Shown in pieces: positions 1-11,420 of a stretch of DNA of 64,000 nt. The position numbers and the translations under genes were made by a program. Each line of letters opens with the position of its first letter. Position 1 is the first letter of the stretch. The notes below the pieces were generated by a model that was not told the origin of the DNA, did not search any database, and saw only the letters and a program-made list of their open reading frames with translations. Source of the stretch: Odobenus rosmarus divergens (lineage: Eukaryota > Chordata > Mammalia > Carnivora > Odobenidae); assembly GCF_000321225.1 (NCBI RefSeq), contig NW_004450566.1, positions 2,970,219 to 3,034,218 of the forward strand, read 5' to 3'.

Positions 1-345
1 GTGCTATGGTGAGTGCTGTGAATTGTGCAAGACTGTTGAATCACAGATCTGTACCTCTGAAACAAATGATGCAATATATGTTAAGAAAAACAAAGATAGG
101 AGGAGGGAAAGAATGAACCGGGGGGATATCGGAGGGGGAGACGAACCATGAGAGAGGATGGAGTCTGAAGAACAAACTGAGGGTTCTAGAGGGGAGGGGG
201 TGGGGGGATGGGTTAGTCTGGTGATGGGTATTAAAGAGGGCATGTTCTGCATGGAGCACTCAGTGTTATGCACAAACAATGAATCATGGAACACTATATC
301 AAAAACTAATGATGTAATGTATGGTGATTAACATAACAATTAAAA
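1..345 (+). mobile_element. Young carnivore L1, 3' UTR end (cut by window edge)
   Basis: The stretch matches the carnivore L1 3' UTR in sense. It has a G-rich block (ggggaggggg type, near 195-210), then gatgggttag, then ggagcactcagtgttatg, and ends in caaaaactaatgatgtaatg followed by an A-rich tail. The same module occurs again at 6219-6538 and 35891-36134 and, inverted, at 45360-45577. The 5' part lies outside the window. It has no coding content. The minus-strand open frames here are only shadows of the purine-rich strand. Confidence 0.9.
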
Positions 346-349
346 AATT

Positions 350-1312
350 TAAAGAAAATAATAACTTATCAAACTCATCACCTACAAAACAAACAATCCA
401 TTTAAGATATGGGTAGAAGACATGAATAGACATTTTTCCAAAAAAGACATCCAAATTGCTTATAGACAGATTGAAAGATACTCAACATCATTCATCAGCA
501 GGGCAGTACAAATCAAAACCATGATGAGATTCCACCTCACACTTCTAAGAATGTCTAAAATTACCGAGAAACAATAGGTGTTGGTGAGGATGCCGATAAA
601 GGGGAACCCTCTTACACTGTTGGTGGGAATGCAAACTGGTACAGCCACTCAGAGAACTGTTCAGAGTTTCCTCAAAAAGTTAAAAATGGAAATACCCTAT
701 GATCCAGCAATGGTACCACTAGGTATTAAACCAGAGGATACAAAAATACTGATTCAAAGGGATACATGCACCTTGATGTTTATAGTAACGTGACCAACAA
801 TAGCTAAACTATGGAGAGACCCTAAATGTCCATCAACTGATGCATGGATAAAGAAGTTGTGTATGCATACACACACATTCATACACACACACACACACAC
901 ACATTAGAATATTACTCAGCCACACACACAAAAAACACCTTGGCATTTGCAGTAATGTGGATGGAGCTAAAGTGTATTGTTCTAAGTAAAAGAAGTCAGA
1001 GAAAGACAAATACCATATGATCTCTCACTCGTATGTGGAATTTATGACAGAAAGGAGGTGAACATAAGGGAAGGGAGAAAAGAAAAAAAGGAGAGAGGCA
1101 AAGAAGCCATAAGAGACTTGTAACTATAGAGAACAAACTGAGGGTTGATGGAGGGAAGTGGGTGGGGGGTGCTAGATGGCTGATGGGTATAAAGGAGGGC
1201 ACTGTGATAAGCACTGGGTGTGGTATGTAAGTGATGAGTCACTGAGTTCTACTCTAGAAACCAATATTGCACCGTATGTTAACTAAGTAAAATCTAAACT
1301 GAAAAAAAAAGA
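350..1312 (+). mobile_element. Older L1: ORF2 C-terminal remnant plus 3' UTR
   Basis: The first ~480 bases resemble the last part of L1 ORF2 in sense (segments such as catgaatagacatttttcc and cctatgatccagcaatg), with many stops and frameshifts. A 3' UTR of a different L1 subfamily from the one at 1-345 follows (ggtgaacataagggaaggg, then tgagcactgggtgtgg-like text) and ends in an A run at ~1302-1310. A CA microsatellite lies inside. It is a dead, 5'-truncated copy. Confidence 0.85.
882..903. repeat. (CA)n microsatellite inside L1
   Basis: About eleven CA units, preceded by an imperfect CA-rich stretch from ~868. It is a likely length-polymorphic site. Confidence 0.9.
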
Positions 1313-2055
1313 ATTTTATAGTTTTAGCTCTTAGGTATAGGTCTTTGCTCTATTTGAGTTAACTTTTGTATACAGTGTAAGGTAAGGTGTTGATAATTTA
1401 TTGACAAAATCTAAAATTTTGAGTCTTGAAATTATGTGTCCCAAATTGGTAAAATTTCTTAACAGATAAGTGATGGAACCCATGCATGACATCTGAATAA
1501 GGTTTCTTTTTCTCTCCCTCATCCTCCTCTCTCTCTCTCTCTCTCTCTCTCTTTTTCTTCCCAGTGCTTTCTCCATAAGGCAAAAGTTCAAGTTAAAAGT
1601 AAGAGCCTTGGAATATATAAACTCTTATTTTCTACCTTTAGCATCCTATACCTATTTTCTTTATATAATAACTCTCCTTGATCCTAATTGTAATAATTAT
1701 CTTTCAGAATTTTACTATATGAAAACTTTTTATTACAGAAATGTAAATATTTCCCATCTGCTGATGCTACTAGATAGTTTTGTTCCTTAGGTTCTGATAA
1801 TCTTCACTGCAACAATTCCTTTCTAGCTACATACTTAACAAAAAGTCTCCCCAAATCTTAGTAAATAACCTTTAGAGAGACTCTTGGTTAACTTCCACTC
1901 TAAGGTTGAGTAGGAGATTAGAACTCCCTTAAGAAGGCAGGCAGGGATGCCATTCTTTGGAAGGAAGGAAAACTTAAGAAAAATTGGGAAAAAATCCCTG
2001 TGTATGAAAGTATTCTTTTACCAAACTACTGGCTCTAAAAAGGTGAAATTCTAAG
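1313..2055. other. Unassigned AT-rich DNA with (CT)n
   Basis: No gene or repeat family is recognised here. A CT dinucleotide run of about thirteen units lies at 1527-1552 and is flanked by pyrimidine-rich DNA. Nothing else stands out. Confidence 0.6.
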
Positions 2056-3200
2056 TAGTAACTCATGGTAATTCTGAGTCAGAGATAGTGAAGAATCCGG
2101 TCACAGCAGTTTGGTCTTTACCCTGAGGGAACTGAGAAACCACTTGAGGGTTCTGAGCTGAGGTGGGACGTATATGACTTGAGTTTAAAAAAAGGATCCC
2201 TCTTGCTGCTATGCTGACAAGAGCAGGAAGGAAAGCATGTATATAGTGGAACCTGTTAGAAATCTAGACTAGTAATCTGGGTAATAAATTGTCATGACTT
2301 AGACCAGGAATGTTGAGGTGGTGGTGAAAATTGACCAGATTCTACACATATTTCAAAGGCAAAGGCAGAAAGATTTTTTTTTTTTTTTTTTTTTTGCGGG
2401 GGTGGGGTGTGGTGGGCAGAGGCTGGTTTAGAAAGCAAAACAGGTTAATTTTGGCTGTGAAGTTTCTGGCTTAAAGACCTGGAAGGAAGGGCTTGACATC
2501 AGTTGAAATGGGTAAGGCTGGATAGATTACTATAGAGGGGGAAGGATAGGAGTCCAGTTGGGGACATATTGTTAGATACCTGTTAGTCACCTAGGAGGAA
2601 ATGTCAAGTGAACATTTGGAAATATGAATTGGGGTTTCAGAAAAGAAGCTAGCATTATATATAGAAGTTGGGGACTCATTGGCACAAACATGAAAAAAGA
2701 AAGTAAAAGGAGCATATGTAATTGGATAAAAGGAAAAAAGATTGAGTCCTGAGGTAACTTAATATTAACAGTTCTAGGAAACAAAAATCCATTAAGTTTA
2801 CTGAGAAGACACAACTGTTTAAGTGGAAAACAACGAGGATATGACACTCTGAAAGCTAAGTAAAGAATGTGTATTTGGGAGACAGCATTGATTGACATTT
2901 TCAAATATTGAGAGGTCAAAAAGGATATGAACTAAAAATTGCTCACTGGACTTAACAATGAGGGGTAATTGGTGACCTTGGCGAGAGAAATTTTATGGTG
3001 CTGGAGGTTAAATCCAGAACCTGTGGAGAAAAGGAATTGAAAACAAGTGCAGACAAATCTTTTTGAAGTATGTTGCTGCAAAGAGAAACTAAAAAACCCC
3101 TCAGAATTGGATAGGAAGTTAGTTTAGAAAAGCAGCACCAAAAGGATATATTAAAGATTAAATATTAGTGTATTTGGATGATGATGTAGTAGAGCAAAAT

Positions 3201-3659
3201 TGTCAACCCAAAATGTGTCTCTTTGGCATGAAGATTATTTCAAGGTGTTATTTTTAAGAAAGAGAAGACTCAAGAATTTTTTTTAAACCTTCTCCTTCAC
3301 TGCCCCCCAAAATTTAGTTAGGGTGTCTGCACCAAGAAGACAGCTATCACCAAATATACATTTGTTTTCAGACTTTTTCCCTGAAGAATAGCAAACATTT
3401 GTTTACTAAACATTTGCTTTTCCTATCTCCTTGTGAATTATCTTCCTTATCTTTGAAGTCTCAAAGCCCTACCCTCTTCTTAGCTCAGGGTAGCACATAA
3501 ACCTCATTTGCTGACTGCCTATAGGTCTTGTCTTACGGGGGGCCCTCATACATGAGTACTACAATTTGTTTTTCTCCTGATAATCTGTCGTATGTCAATT
3601 TGATTGTTAGATCAACCCGAAGAACTTAGAAAAGTACAGTAATATTTTTTCCTCCCTGA
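3201..3659 (+). mobile_element. Probable solo LTR inserted in L2
   Basis: The block starts with TG at tgtcaaccca and ends near cctccctga. The terminal part (ctcctgataatctgtcgtatg, then a purine-rich agaagaacttag-like end) resembles the 3' end of an old endogenous-retrovirus LTR. L2-like sequence stops just before it and resumes just after it. I cannot name the family and no internal viral genes are present. Confidence 0.5.
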
Positions 3660-4024
3660 AAAGTAGAAGGATTGAAGAGTGAGGAGGAAATTGATGCAGA
3701 AAGTAGAAAACCATTACTGAAGTTGTGTCCTTAAGTAAGTGAGAAGCTCTTTGTGAAGTCAAGAGATAGGTTTTAGATATGTACAGAGAATTCACCTATA
3801 CTCACAGGAAGGAAGGGTGCTCAGAATATAGAGGTACAGATGCTGGTATGTGGGTTGATGTAGAGGCTGGCTTCCCTTTGCTGTATTTTTTCAAAGAATT
3901 AGGAAGCAGGGTAATAAGCTTGCCCTGAGAGTAGGAGAGGAGATATTTGAGAAGTAAAAGATACACTATAATAACCTAGGAAAGTAAATGGACTAGAGAA
4001 ATAGAGAATAGTGGTAAGATATTT

Positions 4025-4832
4025 CAGTGGTCTCCAAGACAACCCTTAGGTTCCATGATTTGCTAGGAAGACTGACAGGCCTCAGCAAATAGTTGTGCTT
4101 AACACTGTGATTTATTACAGCAAAAGGCACAAAGCAAAATCAGCAGGGGAAAAGAAAATGAGGCCAAGTCCATAGGAGACCAGGTATAAATTTCTAAGAG
4201 CACTTTCCCAGTAGAGTTACATAGGACATATTCATTTGTTGAGCAACCAGTTGCGACAACACACGTGAAATGCTCTCTACTAAGGAAGCTCATTAGGGAC
4301 TCATTGCCCATGCTTTTATTGTGGGCTGGTCATGTAGGCATTCTCTGTGTAGCACATTCTAAAATTTCAGACTTCCAGCAGGAAACCAGATGTTCAGAAT
4401 AAACCGTATTGCTTGCACAAATACTTGAGGCCCAATGAGCCATTCTTTTTTTTTTTTTAAAGATTTTATTTATTTATTTATTTGACAGAGAGAGACACAG
4501 CAAGAGAGGGAACACAAGCAGGGGCAGTGGGAGAGGGAGAAGCAGGCTTCCTACAGAGCAGGGAGCCCGATGTGGGGCTCGATCCCAGGATGCTGGGATT
4601 ATGACCTGAGCCGAAGGCAGACACTTAACGACTGAGCCACCCAGGTGCCCCCCAGTGAGCCATTCTTATCAGGGAATGGTTTGAACCTCTCCTGAAATTC
4701 AAGTTACCAGATACCAGACACGAGCTGGCTTTGCCAGCCGGCCTTTCTAAGGTCAGCAGTCTCAGGTCTGCTATGTTAACTCTTCTGTACACCAATGTAG
4801 TAGTCATCATTTTAATGTGAGATGATAGCTGA
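4025..4832 (-). mobile_element. Probable solo LTR (minus strand) inserted in L2, carrying a SINE
   Basis: On the minus strand a poly(A) signal AATAAA (plus-strand tttatt at 4111-4116) precedes a typical old LTR 3' terminus (gtcttggagacc at the low-coordinate end). The body is a long single-copy-like sequence matching a recurrent mammalian LTR in memory, family not named. L2 text resumes at about 4833 (ccagcctagatgtggttctc). A SINEC at 4448-4650 sits inside it and is therefore younger. Confidence 0.6.
4448..4650 (-). mobile_element. SINEC (CAN-SINE), with target-site duplication
   Basis: Reverse-oriented tRNA-derived SINE. A T-rich tail and aaagattttatttattta come first, the GA-rich middle follows, and the tRNA-like head ends in gagccacccaggtgcccc. 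It is flanked by near-identical 17-bp repeats, cccaatgagccattctt at 4431-4447 and cccagtgagccattctt at 4651-4667 (one mismatch). Confidence 0.95.
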
Positions 4833-5760
4833 AAAACCAGCCTAGATGTGGTTCTCTCCAGCCACTGTCAGACATATAAAATGAGAATTAGATTTAACCT
4901 CCACATCAGTGTTGCAAGTGAGCACGATGAATCAACAGAAATGCAAGGGAGTTAAGAGCGTATAGAAGGAAGTAGTGATAAATCTGCTATGAAATATAGG
5001 CTTAAGGAGGAGAAAGAGAACATTGGTAAATTGAACAGTGAGGGGATAGAGAAACTGAGCATGGGGTCAAAGGATTGCTGGAGAATGGAGACTTAAGAAG
5101 TCAGAAGGAAGATTACGTGGTGATAGGAAATAAGGCATGGCACTGAGATTGTGAAGGAGGTGTAACTATTGATTAAGACCAGGTCTGGGGTTGACCCATT
5201 GGCAGTAGTGCCTGAGGTAGTGTGAGGGGCAGGATCAGTGGAGGAGAAGAGGTCAAGGAACTTACAAACCACGGTATTGGAAAGCTCTTCAGTGTGGATA
5301 TCATGATCAACTAAGAATTAACACAGGAGTAGTATTGGAGAGAATGATAATGAGCCAGGAACTGACACCATTGAAAAATGGAACAGAAAGAATTGGAAAT
5401 AGGTTGATAACTGAACAGTTCAGTGTAGGGAGTAATATGTCTGATAATGTGCAATTAAAAACTGGGGATTGAGGGAGGTAAGAGTAAGAATGAGCTGGTG
5501 AGAGGAAGAGCAAGGAGGATATATGTCCCACTTGGAAGTGCAGCCCAGGGGAGAAAGACAACCATTGCTTTACAGAGCTGGGTGGGAAGCAGAGTCTTCA
5601 GAGAAATGCAGACTTTAGCTATATGTAGCCAGAAAATGAACAGAATGCTAGGAGAAGGTGTTGAGAGTAGACTTGTGCTGGCGGTAGACTTTGATTCCAG
5701 AAAGCTCAAAGGAAAGGTTTTGGAGATGGGTATAGGTGCCTGGAGCAGATGAGGAAAAGA

Positions 5761-6218
5761 GATCATGTGATAGACTTGACGGGAAATAAATAGTGATCTG
5801 AGAGTCTGAGGGTTCTTGTGTTAACTGATATAAATAGGGAAAAATGACATGATGAGATTGGTTCTGGCAGACTGAAGGAAGATAGGGGCTGTGACCAGTG
5901 TAGGTTAATGAGGGGTTGTTATCTGGCCTTTTCTTGATGCCCTTCAACAGAACTGATGAAATCTGAGATAGCTGATTCTTACTCTTGAACTGACAACCTG
6001 GTTGATAATGGAGGCAGAAGACCCGGAGCGGGAAGGATCAGTGTCTTGGGTGAGGTGTTCATTCAGTTCATTCTTGACCTCTGGGGACAAGGTGACCTTA
6101 TGTTAATGAGGCGATCTTTGATGAGTCTCTCAGTCTGAGAATACTAAGGTATAACTTGGATCTTTGTTCTTTAAGTTCTTTGTTCCTTAAGTCTTTTTTT
6201 TTTAAATGATAATACCTG
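5761..6218. other. Unassigned; possible L2 5' continuation
   Basis: Purine-rich DNA similar in tone to the L2 copy below it, but I cannot align it to any family. No gene is seen. Confidence 0.4.
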
Positions 6219-6538
6219 ATTTAGAGAAAGTCAATTATCATATGGTTTCACTTATTTGTGGAACATAAGGAATAGCACGGAGGACATTAGGAGAAGGAAG
6301 GGAAAAATGAAGGGGGGAAGACCGGGGTGGGGCAAACCATGAGAGACTATAGACTCTGGGAAACAACCTGAGGGTTTTAGAGGGGAGGGATTGGGGGGAT
6401 GGGTTAGCCCGGTGATGGGTAAAGAGGGTACCTATTGCATGGAGCACTGGGTGTTATATGCAAACAATGAATCATGGAACCCTACATCAAAAACTAATGA
6501 TGTACTGTATGGTGACTAACATAACATAATAAAAAAGA
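6219..6538 (+). mobile_element. Young carnivore L1, 5'-truncated 3' UTR
   Basis: It begins near agtcaattatcatatggtttc (end of the L1 body) and runs through gaccatgagagactatag-type text and ggagcactgggtgttatatg to caaaaactaatgatgtactg and an A-rich tail. It is the same subfamily as 1-345. Clear flanking duplications were not found. Confidence 0.9.
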
Positions 6539-6578
6539 AAACTGACAATAAAATACAGGTCTGTGTCATAAGTAGTTT

Positions 6579-6770
6579 ATTTATTTATTTTTTAAAGATT
6601 TTATTTATTTCAGAGAGAGAGAGAATGAGAGCACGAGAGGGAAGAGGGTCAGAGGGAGAAGCACACCCCCCGCTGAGCAGGGAGCCCGATGCGGGACTCG
6701 ATCCCGGGACTCCAGGATCATGACCTGAGCCGAAGGCAGTCGCTCAACCAACTGAGCCACCCAGGCGCCC
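6579..6770 (-). mobile_element. SINEC with perfect 17-bp target-site duplication
   Basis: Minus-strand CAN-SINE with the ending gagccacccaggcgccc. The direct repeat tgtgtcataagtagttt is identical at 6562-6578 and 6771-6787, which points to a fairly recent insertion. Confidence 0.97.
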
Positions 6771-6787
6771 TGTGTCATAAGTAGTTT

Positions 6788-7828
6788 TAGAGCTGATTTT
6801 GAAAACCTGAAATATGGAAGGAGAACAGCAACTGAGAAAGAGAACAGTGTCTGTTTTCCTGTTTTCAGCTCCTTGATTTTACTGGAGAAACAGAATCATG
6901 AAAGAAAGCTTGAAAGGAAAAGAGAAAAACAAAAGTTACTTCCTTAGAGTAACTTGGTAGTGAGATTTTTATGTTCAACTGTAAGTTGCTCATATATAAT
7001 TGAAAGAGAAGATACAATAACTGCAGTAACCAGACCAGGTAAAATAATTATATAAGAGTTATAAACAAAGAAATATAAGTGGGCTTTTGGATTTTTCTTT
7101 TTGTGGTCAGTCTTACACATTCTTCTCAGAGAAAAAGGAAGTTGGTATTATTTGGTAGACTGAGATATTTTTCTCAAGTTTTAATTTAATCTCAGCCATA
7201 AAACATAATATTCTTCTATAATGAAAAGGTTTGTTTATATTTCGTATCTACATATACTGGTCTGTCCATAAAGGTTGATGAACCTGCAGCATATCTCATT
7301 CTATTTTTCATGCCGTGAAAATTGGATCTAAATGCATCTTCCAGATTGCGTAAAGCTTTTATTTCATACAATTCAGCCTGTATATTACTTCTTTATCCTA
7401 TAACAGCTTTACATTATACTCAGTCACAGAAATACTACAAGAATGCTTTATAGGAACCAAAAAATAATATTGACCCTGTTCATTTGGTCTGTCTCCAAGT
7501 GTTGTGTTTTCTTCCTACTGGAAAACTCATTCCTGTGTAACTTTGAGCATTTTCTGGTGGGCAGTTGTGTTGCTTTGCAGTTGGTCAGCACTACCAGAGG
7601 GTGAGGATTGGCTCCTTAATTAAAATGGAAGACAGAGTTGGTCCTTTGGCATCGGGGCTGTGGTTTGCTTTCCCCATAAATTACCTCGTGGTTGCTTTTG
7701 AGAATTCCCTTTGGCCTGAGACTCCAGAAGACAATGCATTTGGATCTGAAGTTCAAAGGTATGGATGAGAACTAAACCACTACTAAGAAAATACAGGATA
7801 TTTGAGAAAAGGGGAATGCTAGACTGAG
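6788..7828. other. Unassigned single-copy-like DNA
   Basis: No repeat family or exon is recognised. Short open frames at 7565-7768 (plus) and 7620-7856 (minus) overlap each other and show no protein features I know. Confidence 0.5.
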
Positions 7829-7990
7829 GGGCTGAGCAGTGGGATTGGACATGCATTAGACAGACTTAGATTTAAATCCTGGCTCTGCCTCTTACTAGCT
7901 GTGTGATCTTGGGCATATTACTTAATGATTCTGAGCCTCAGTTTACATTCTATAACATTGTTGGGAGAATTAGAGATACTTCTTAAGAGG
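7829..7990 (+). mobile_element. MIR (tRNA-derived ancient SINE)
   Basis: The core ggctctgcctcttactagct followed by gtgtgatcttgggcatatta and gcctcagttta is the diagnostic MIR centre in sense. The copy is diverged but easily read. Confidence 0.9.
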
Positions 7991-9518
7991 GTCTGGCTAT
8001 ATGGTTAAGTATTTAATATTTTATTAGAAAGATTCATATTACCATATGACAATGTACTGAATTTCTTCTCAAGCTGTGAAATTTTCCTGCTCCATTTTCC
8101 TTTTGTTCCTTAGGGAAAAAAATAATTTCTAATCTCTCTTCTCTGTTTAAACCTTGAGCATAGACAATTATATCCTCTAGAGTATACCTTGTTGGTGCAA
8201 TTGCCTGGCTTTGGATTGAAGCTCCTGTTTTGGATGCCTCTGAGCTTCTTTCCTGTGTGTGGTTATAACCGGGAGGGTTAGTCGATGTGGCTGCCCTAAT
8301 ATGATGTAAGAACCTGTTTGGTTTAAAGCCAAGGCTGTCATTTGATGGCCATGCCTCATTTATGAACACTCTCATTTGCTTCTCTGGTAAAGACATGTGA
8401 CAGCTAATTTCATGTTTATTCATCTTAAAAGAAAAATCATTTCCAGTTTGTAACAAACTGACCTTAATGCTCTAAGTAAAACCTGGATGCTATTAGTTTT
8501 GAGATTTATTCTGTTTGAAGTTGCATAGGTAAAAGGATCAGAAATACAGAGATTTTTTTTTTTTTAACCACAAAATTACGGTAATTTCATTGTCCTTTTG
8601 CGAGAAACATAGAGAAAGGTTGCCAGGAGACTAAATGGACCTTAAGGTACTCGGTGGAAAAAAAAAAAAAATCTCTCACCAGCTACAAAAACAAAACCTG
8701 CAAATAGAAAATATTCACAGCAGCATTCCCCAATGGCTGGAGCTTTTCACTTGGTTGGACACACCAATAAAACCTGTCGAGAAAAAAAGCTAGATATTTT
8801 ATGCCTATACATATTTTGAGGATAAAAGACAGTGAAGCTCCCTCTTTCAAACTTAGGTTTAAACCAAAAAAAGAAAACCTTCAGATTATTTCAACCTCCA
8901 ACTTAAATATCTAGGTTGTTTGGCATCAGGAGGTTTTTATTTTGCCCCTGCCTATCATTATTGTTTATTGTTTATATTTTCTTGATTTTCTTTGTGACCA
9001 TTGATGCTTTTCAGTGATGGATTTGGGGGCTGGCTAACAGAGTCCTGTTCATAGCCTGGAGTCTTCATTCTGCTGCTGATTTTTTGTTGTTCTTAATTTC
9101 CCTTGGTTTATACATGGACTGTAGTGTGGTAGCTGCTACTTCATCAGTCTTGTCTTTTTTTTTCTTTTTCTTTTTCACAGAACTTAATAAATTCTGAGGA
9201 ATGCTTCAAGGCTTTCTCTGTATATGAGAACAAACTGATCCTTTGCAAAACATAGATTGGTTTTCAAGGGAATTTTACCTTTATGTTCACTAAAGGAAAC
9301 TAATATGTATTGAATATTTTTCAGGGATCAAACCCAAGTGCCTTCATGGATTAGTCATGTAACAAATACATAAAGGAAGGGGGAAGGCAAGAATGTAGAG
9401 GAGAATGAAAAGCAGAATCTGGGGTAACAAAATACTATGATTTCTGTAAATGTATGCGGGTTAATTTTTTTATCAGCATTGCCTAACCCAACCATTGCCA
9501 TCTTCATCCTGTCAAATT
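7991..9518. other. Unassigned single-copy-like DNA
   Basis: No repeat or exon is recognised. A minus-strand open frame of 140 codons spans 8034-8456, but its first codon is TTG rather than ATG and it has no domain I recognise. Short A and T runs occur at ~8551-8563 and ~8657-8671. Confidence 0.5.
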
Positions 9519-9690
9519 GTTGATGATACGTGTTGTTGCCATTTAATTCTTACAGTATCTGATTGGGAAAAATTTTTATTCCCATTTTACAGATAAGAAA
9601 ACCGAGGCTCAAAGACTTTAGACAATTTAAGACCACACTGAAGTGTAGAAGGCTGAGATTTGAAATCCTATCCCCTGGAATCAAATCGAA
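9519..9690 (-). mobile_element. MIR, minus strand
   Basis: The reverse-complement MIR core is visible: attcccattttacagataag, aaaccgaggctcaaagac and a diverged tail toward the left. Confidence 0.8.
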
Positions 9691-9734
9691 GATTAATTCT
9701 TTCATAATGGTGCTCCTTCTATAGCCTTGAATAC

Positions 9735-11130
9735 ACCCAGAGGTTGATAAAACGACTCATTCATCCAAAACTTATTATGTGTCAAGGAATATTTTAAGCA
9801 TTGGAAAGGAAGCACAAAATCAACCAGAGAAACTTCTGCCTCCCTGGAACTTATATCTTAGCAAGAGGGAAGTCAACAAATAAAATGCTAGTGTACGATG
9901 TTATCTTTTATTATTAAATGATACAGAGAAGAATAAAACCAGGAAAGGGAATGGAGAATGATGGGGGAGTCAATTTTTAAAAGGTGAGATGGGAATGGGC
10001 TTCCTGAGAATGTGACCTTTGAGAAAAGGCCTGAAGAAGGTGAGGGAATGAGTCCTGTGAATGTCTGTGGTTGGTGTGTTATGGGCTGAGGGAACAAGTG
10101 CAAAGGCCTTGAGGTAAAAATGTGTCAGCTACACATTTGAATACTGGAAATGGGAGGAAAATAGGAAGGATAATAAATGTTCTCTTGAGTATGAGGAACA
10201 TCAAAGAGGCCCGTAGGACTGGAGTGGAATACTGAGGAGGAGAGCGGTAAGATATGGGGGCAGAGGGCTGAGAGGGAGATTGGGCAGGGCTGGATAAATC
10301 ACCAAGAAGACTTGGGTTTTCAGTCTGAAGAGATGGGAGATGGGAGGGCACTGGAGGATTTTGGATTTTATTTTATTTATGTGAGAGAGAGAGAGAGTAT
10401 GAGCACAAGATGGGGGAGGGGCAGGCTTCCTGCTCAGCAGGGAGCCCTACTCGGGTTTGATCCTAGGACCCTGGGATCATGACCTGAGTCAAAGGCAGAC
10501 CCTTAACCTACTGAACCACCCAGGCGCCCCAGCACTGGAGGATTTTGAGCAGAGGAGTGACACAATCTGACTTAGGTTTTATATGGCTCTCTTTTGTCGC
10601 CATGTTCATATTGGACTATGGTGGCAATTGGACAATATGTTTAGAGACAATGGTGGCTTGGACTCTAGTGATGATAATGAAGTGACTGAGAAGTGATGAG
10701 AATCTGTACTTGTTTGGAAGATAGAACTGGAATAATTTGCTGATTAAATATGGGATTTGAGAGGCCAGGGGGATTCAATGACAACTCAAAGATTTTGGCT
10801 TGAGCACCTGGAGCAATGGCCTTGCCATTGACAGTGGTGTGGAAAGCTGAGGCAGAGTAGGTATGGAAGTTAAGTTTCAAGCATGTTGGGTTTGATAGAT
10901 CTATTAGATTTTTGAACAGAGGTGACAATTGGATATACACATGTGGATTTGAGGAAAGAGATGGGCTGGAAATATATATTTGAGAGATGTCAGCTGACAT
11001 AAATGGTATTTAAAGCCATGAAACTGGAAGAGATTATCAAAAAAGTGTGTATTGATAGTGAAGAGGAGAGGTCCAAGGACTGAGCCTGGGGCACTCCTAT
11101 ATAAATCTGTCAGCTTTTGCTTTAATGTAT
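9735..11130 (-). mobile_element. L2 (LINE-2) 3' part with reverse-transcriptase remains
   Basis: In L2 minus order it shows the 3'-end text (cattcatccaaaacttattat at ~9758), the plus-strand motif aagtgcaaaggccttgagg (~10096), tggcttggac (~10651), then a reverse-transcriptase remnant. Translated on the minus strand, 10665-11000 reads ADISQIYISSP near its start, where active copies of this family carry the YADD catalytic box, so a catalytic Asp is lost. It continues as a degenerate thumb-like region (LKLNF, TVNGKAI). It also contains gtccaaggactgagcctggg (~11071). A SINEC at 10364-10531 splits it. The element is dead. Confidence 0.85.
10364..10531 (-). mobile_element. SINEC inserted in L2, perfect 16-bp duplication
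   Basis: Minus-strand CAN-SINE with a GA run at ~10383-10397 and the head gaaccacccaggcgcccc. The direct repeat gcactggaggattttg is identical at 10348-10363 and 10532-10547. The L2 reading continues on both sides. Confidence 0.97.
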
Positions 11131-11199
11131 AGTCTGAGGTGAGGTGATGATAACACCTGTGTTCAGTCTGTGGATTTCTAGAATCTCTTAATGAAGTAT

Positions 11200-11420
11200 T
11201 TCTTCTATAATTTTGTTATGACTTTCTTCATCCCCAATGTTTGTTTGTTTTTGTTTGTGTGTGTGTGTTTTGCCTTAAAACTCTATTTTATCCAATATTA
11301 ATTCTTCTATTTAAGCTTACCTTGAGTTAGTATTTGATGGTATAACTTTTTAAAAATTTCTCTACATTTTTGAGAAACTATGTTTTAGGTTTTCCTTTAA
11401 AAACAGAGTATAGCGACATT
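11200..11420 (-). mobile_element. Probable old L1 fragment, antisense
   Basis: ttgccttaaaactctatttt followed by atccaatatta and gtagtatttg-like text resembles a common antisense mammalian L1M segment. It is diverged and its edges are unclear. A (TG)n stretch lies at ~11254-11268. Confidence 0.5.

Larger units (their letters stand above)
2056..5760 (-). mobile_element. Long degraded L2 (LINE-2) copy, multiply interrupted
   Basis: Read on the minus strand, this follows the L2 order: endonuclease side at high coordinates, reverse-transcriptase part near 2.4-3.1 kb, 3' region at 2.06-2.3 kb. Recognisable pieces on the plus strand are ggtgaccttg (~2972), agtcctgaggtaac (~2744) and agagaaatagagaatag (~3990). 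At 5300-5150 the reverse complement reads like the L2 endonuclease region (a PDLV-like segment). Frames are broken throughout. Two LTR-like elements (3201-3659 and 4025-4832) split it, and the flanking L2 sequence resumes in register after each. L2 is an ancient mammalian non-LTR element of the CR1 clade, long inactive. Most surviving L2 pieces are short, so this length is unusual. The upper boundary is uncertain. Confidence 0.75.

Noticed and set aside
4..294. Minus-strand Pro/Ser/Leu-rich open frames at 1-0.3 kb, 6.2-6.4 kb and 56.2-56.4 kb
   Set aside because: They are reverse translations of the purine-rich L1 3' UTR and recur at each L1 copy.
8034..8456. Minus-strand open frame of 140 codons as a gene
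   Set aside because: Its first codon is TTG, not ATG, and it has no recognisable domain and no splice structure I can support. It is more likely a chance frame.
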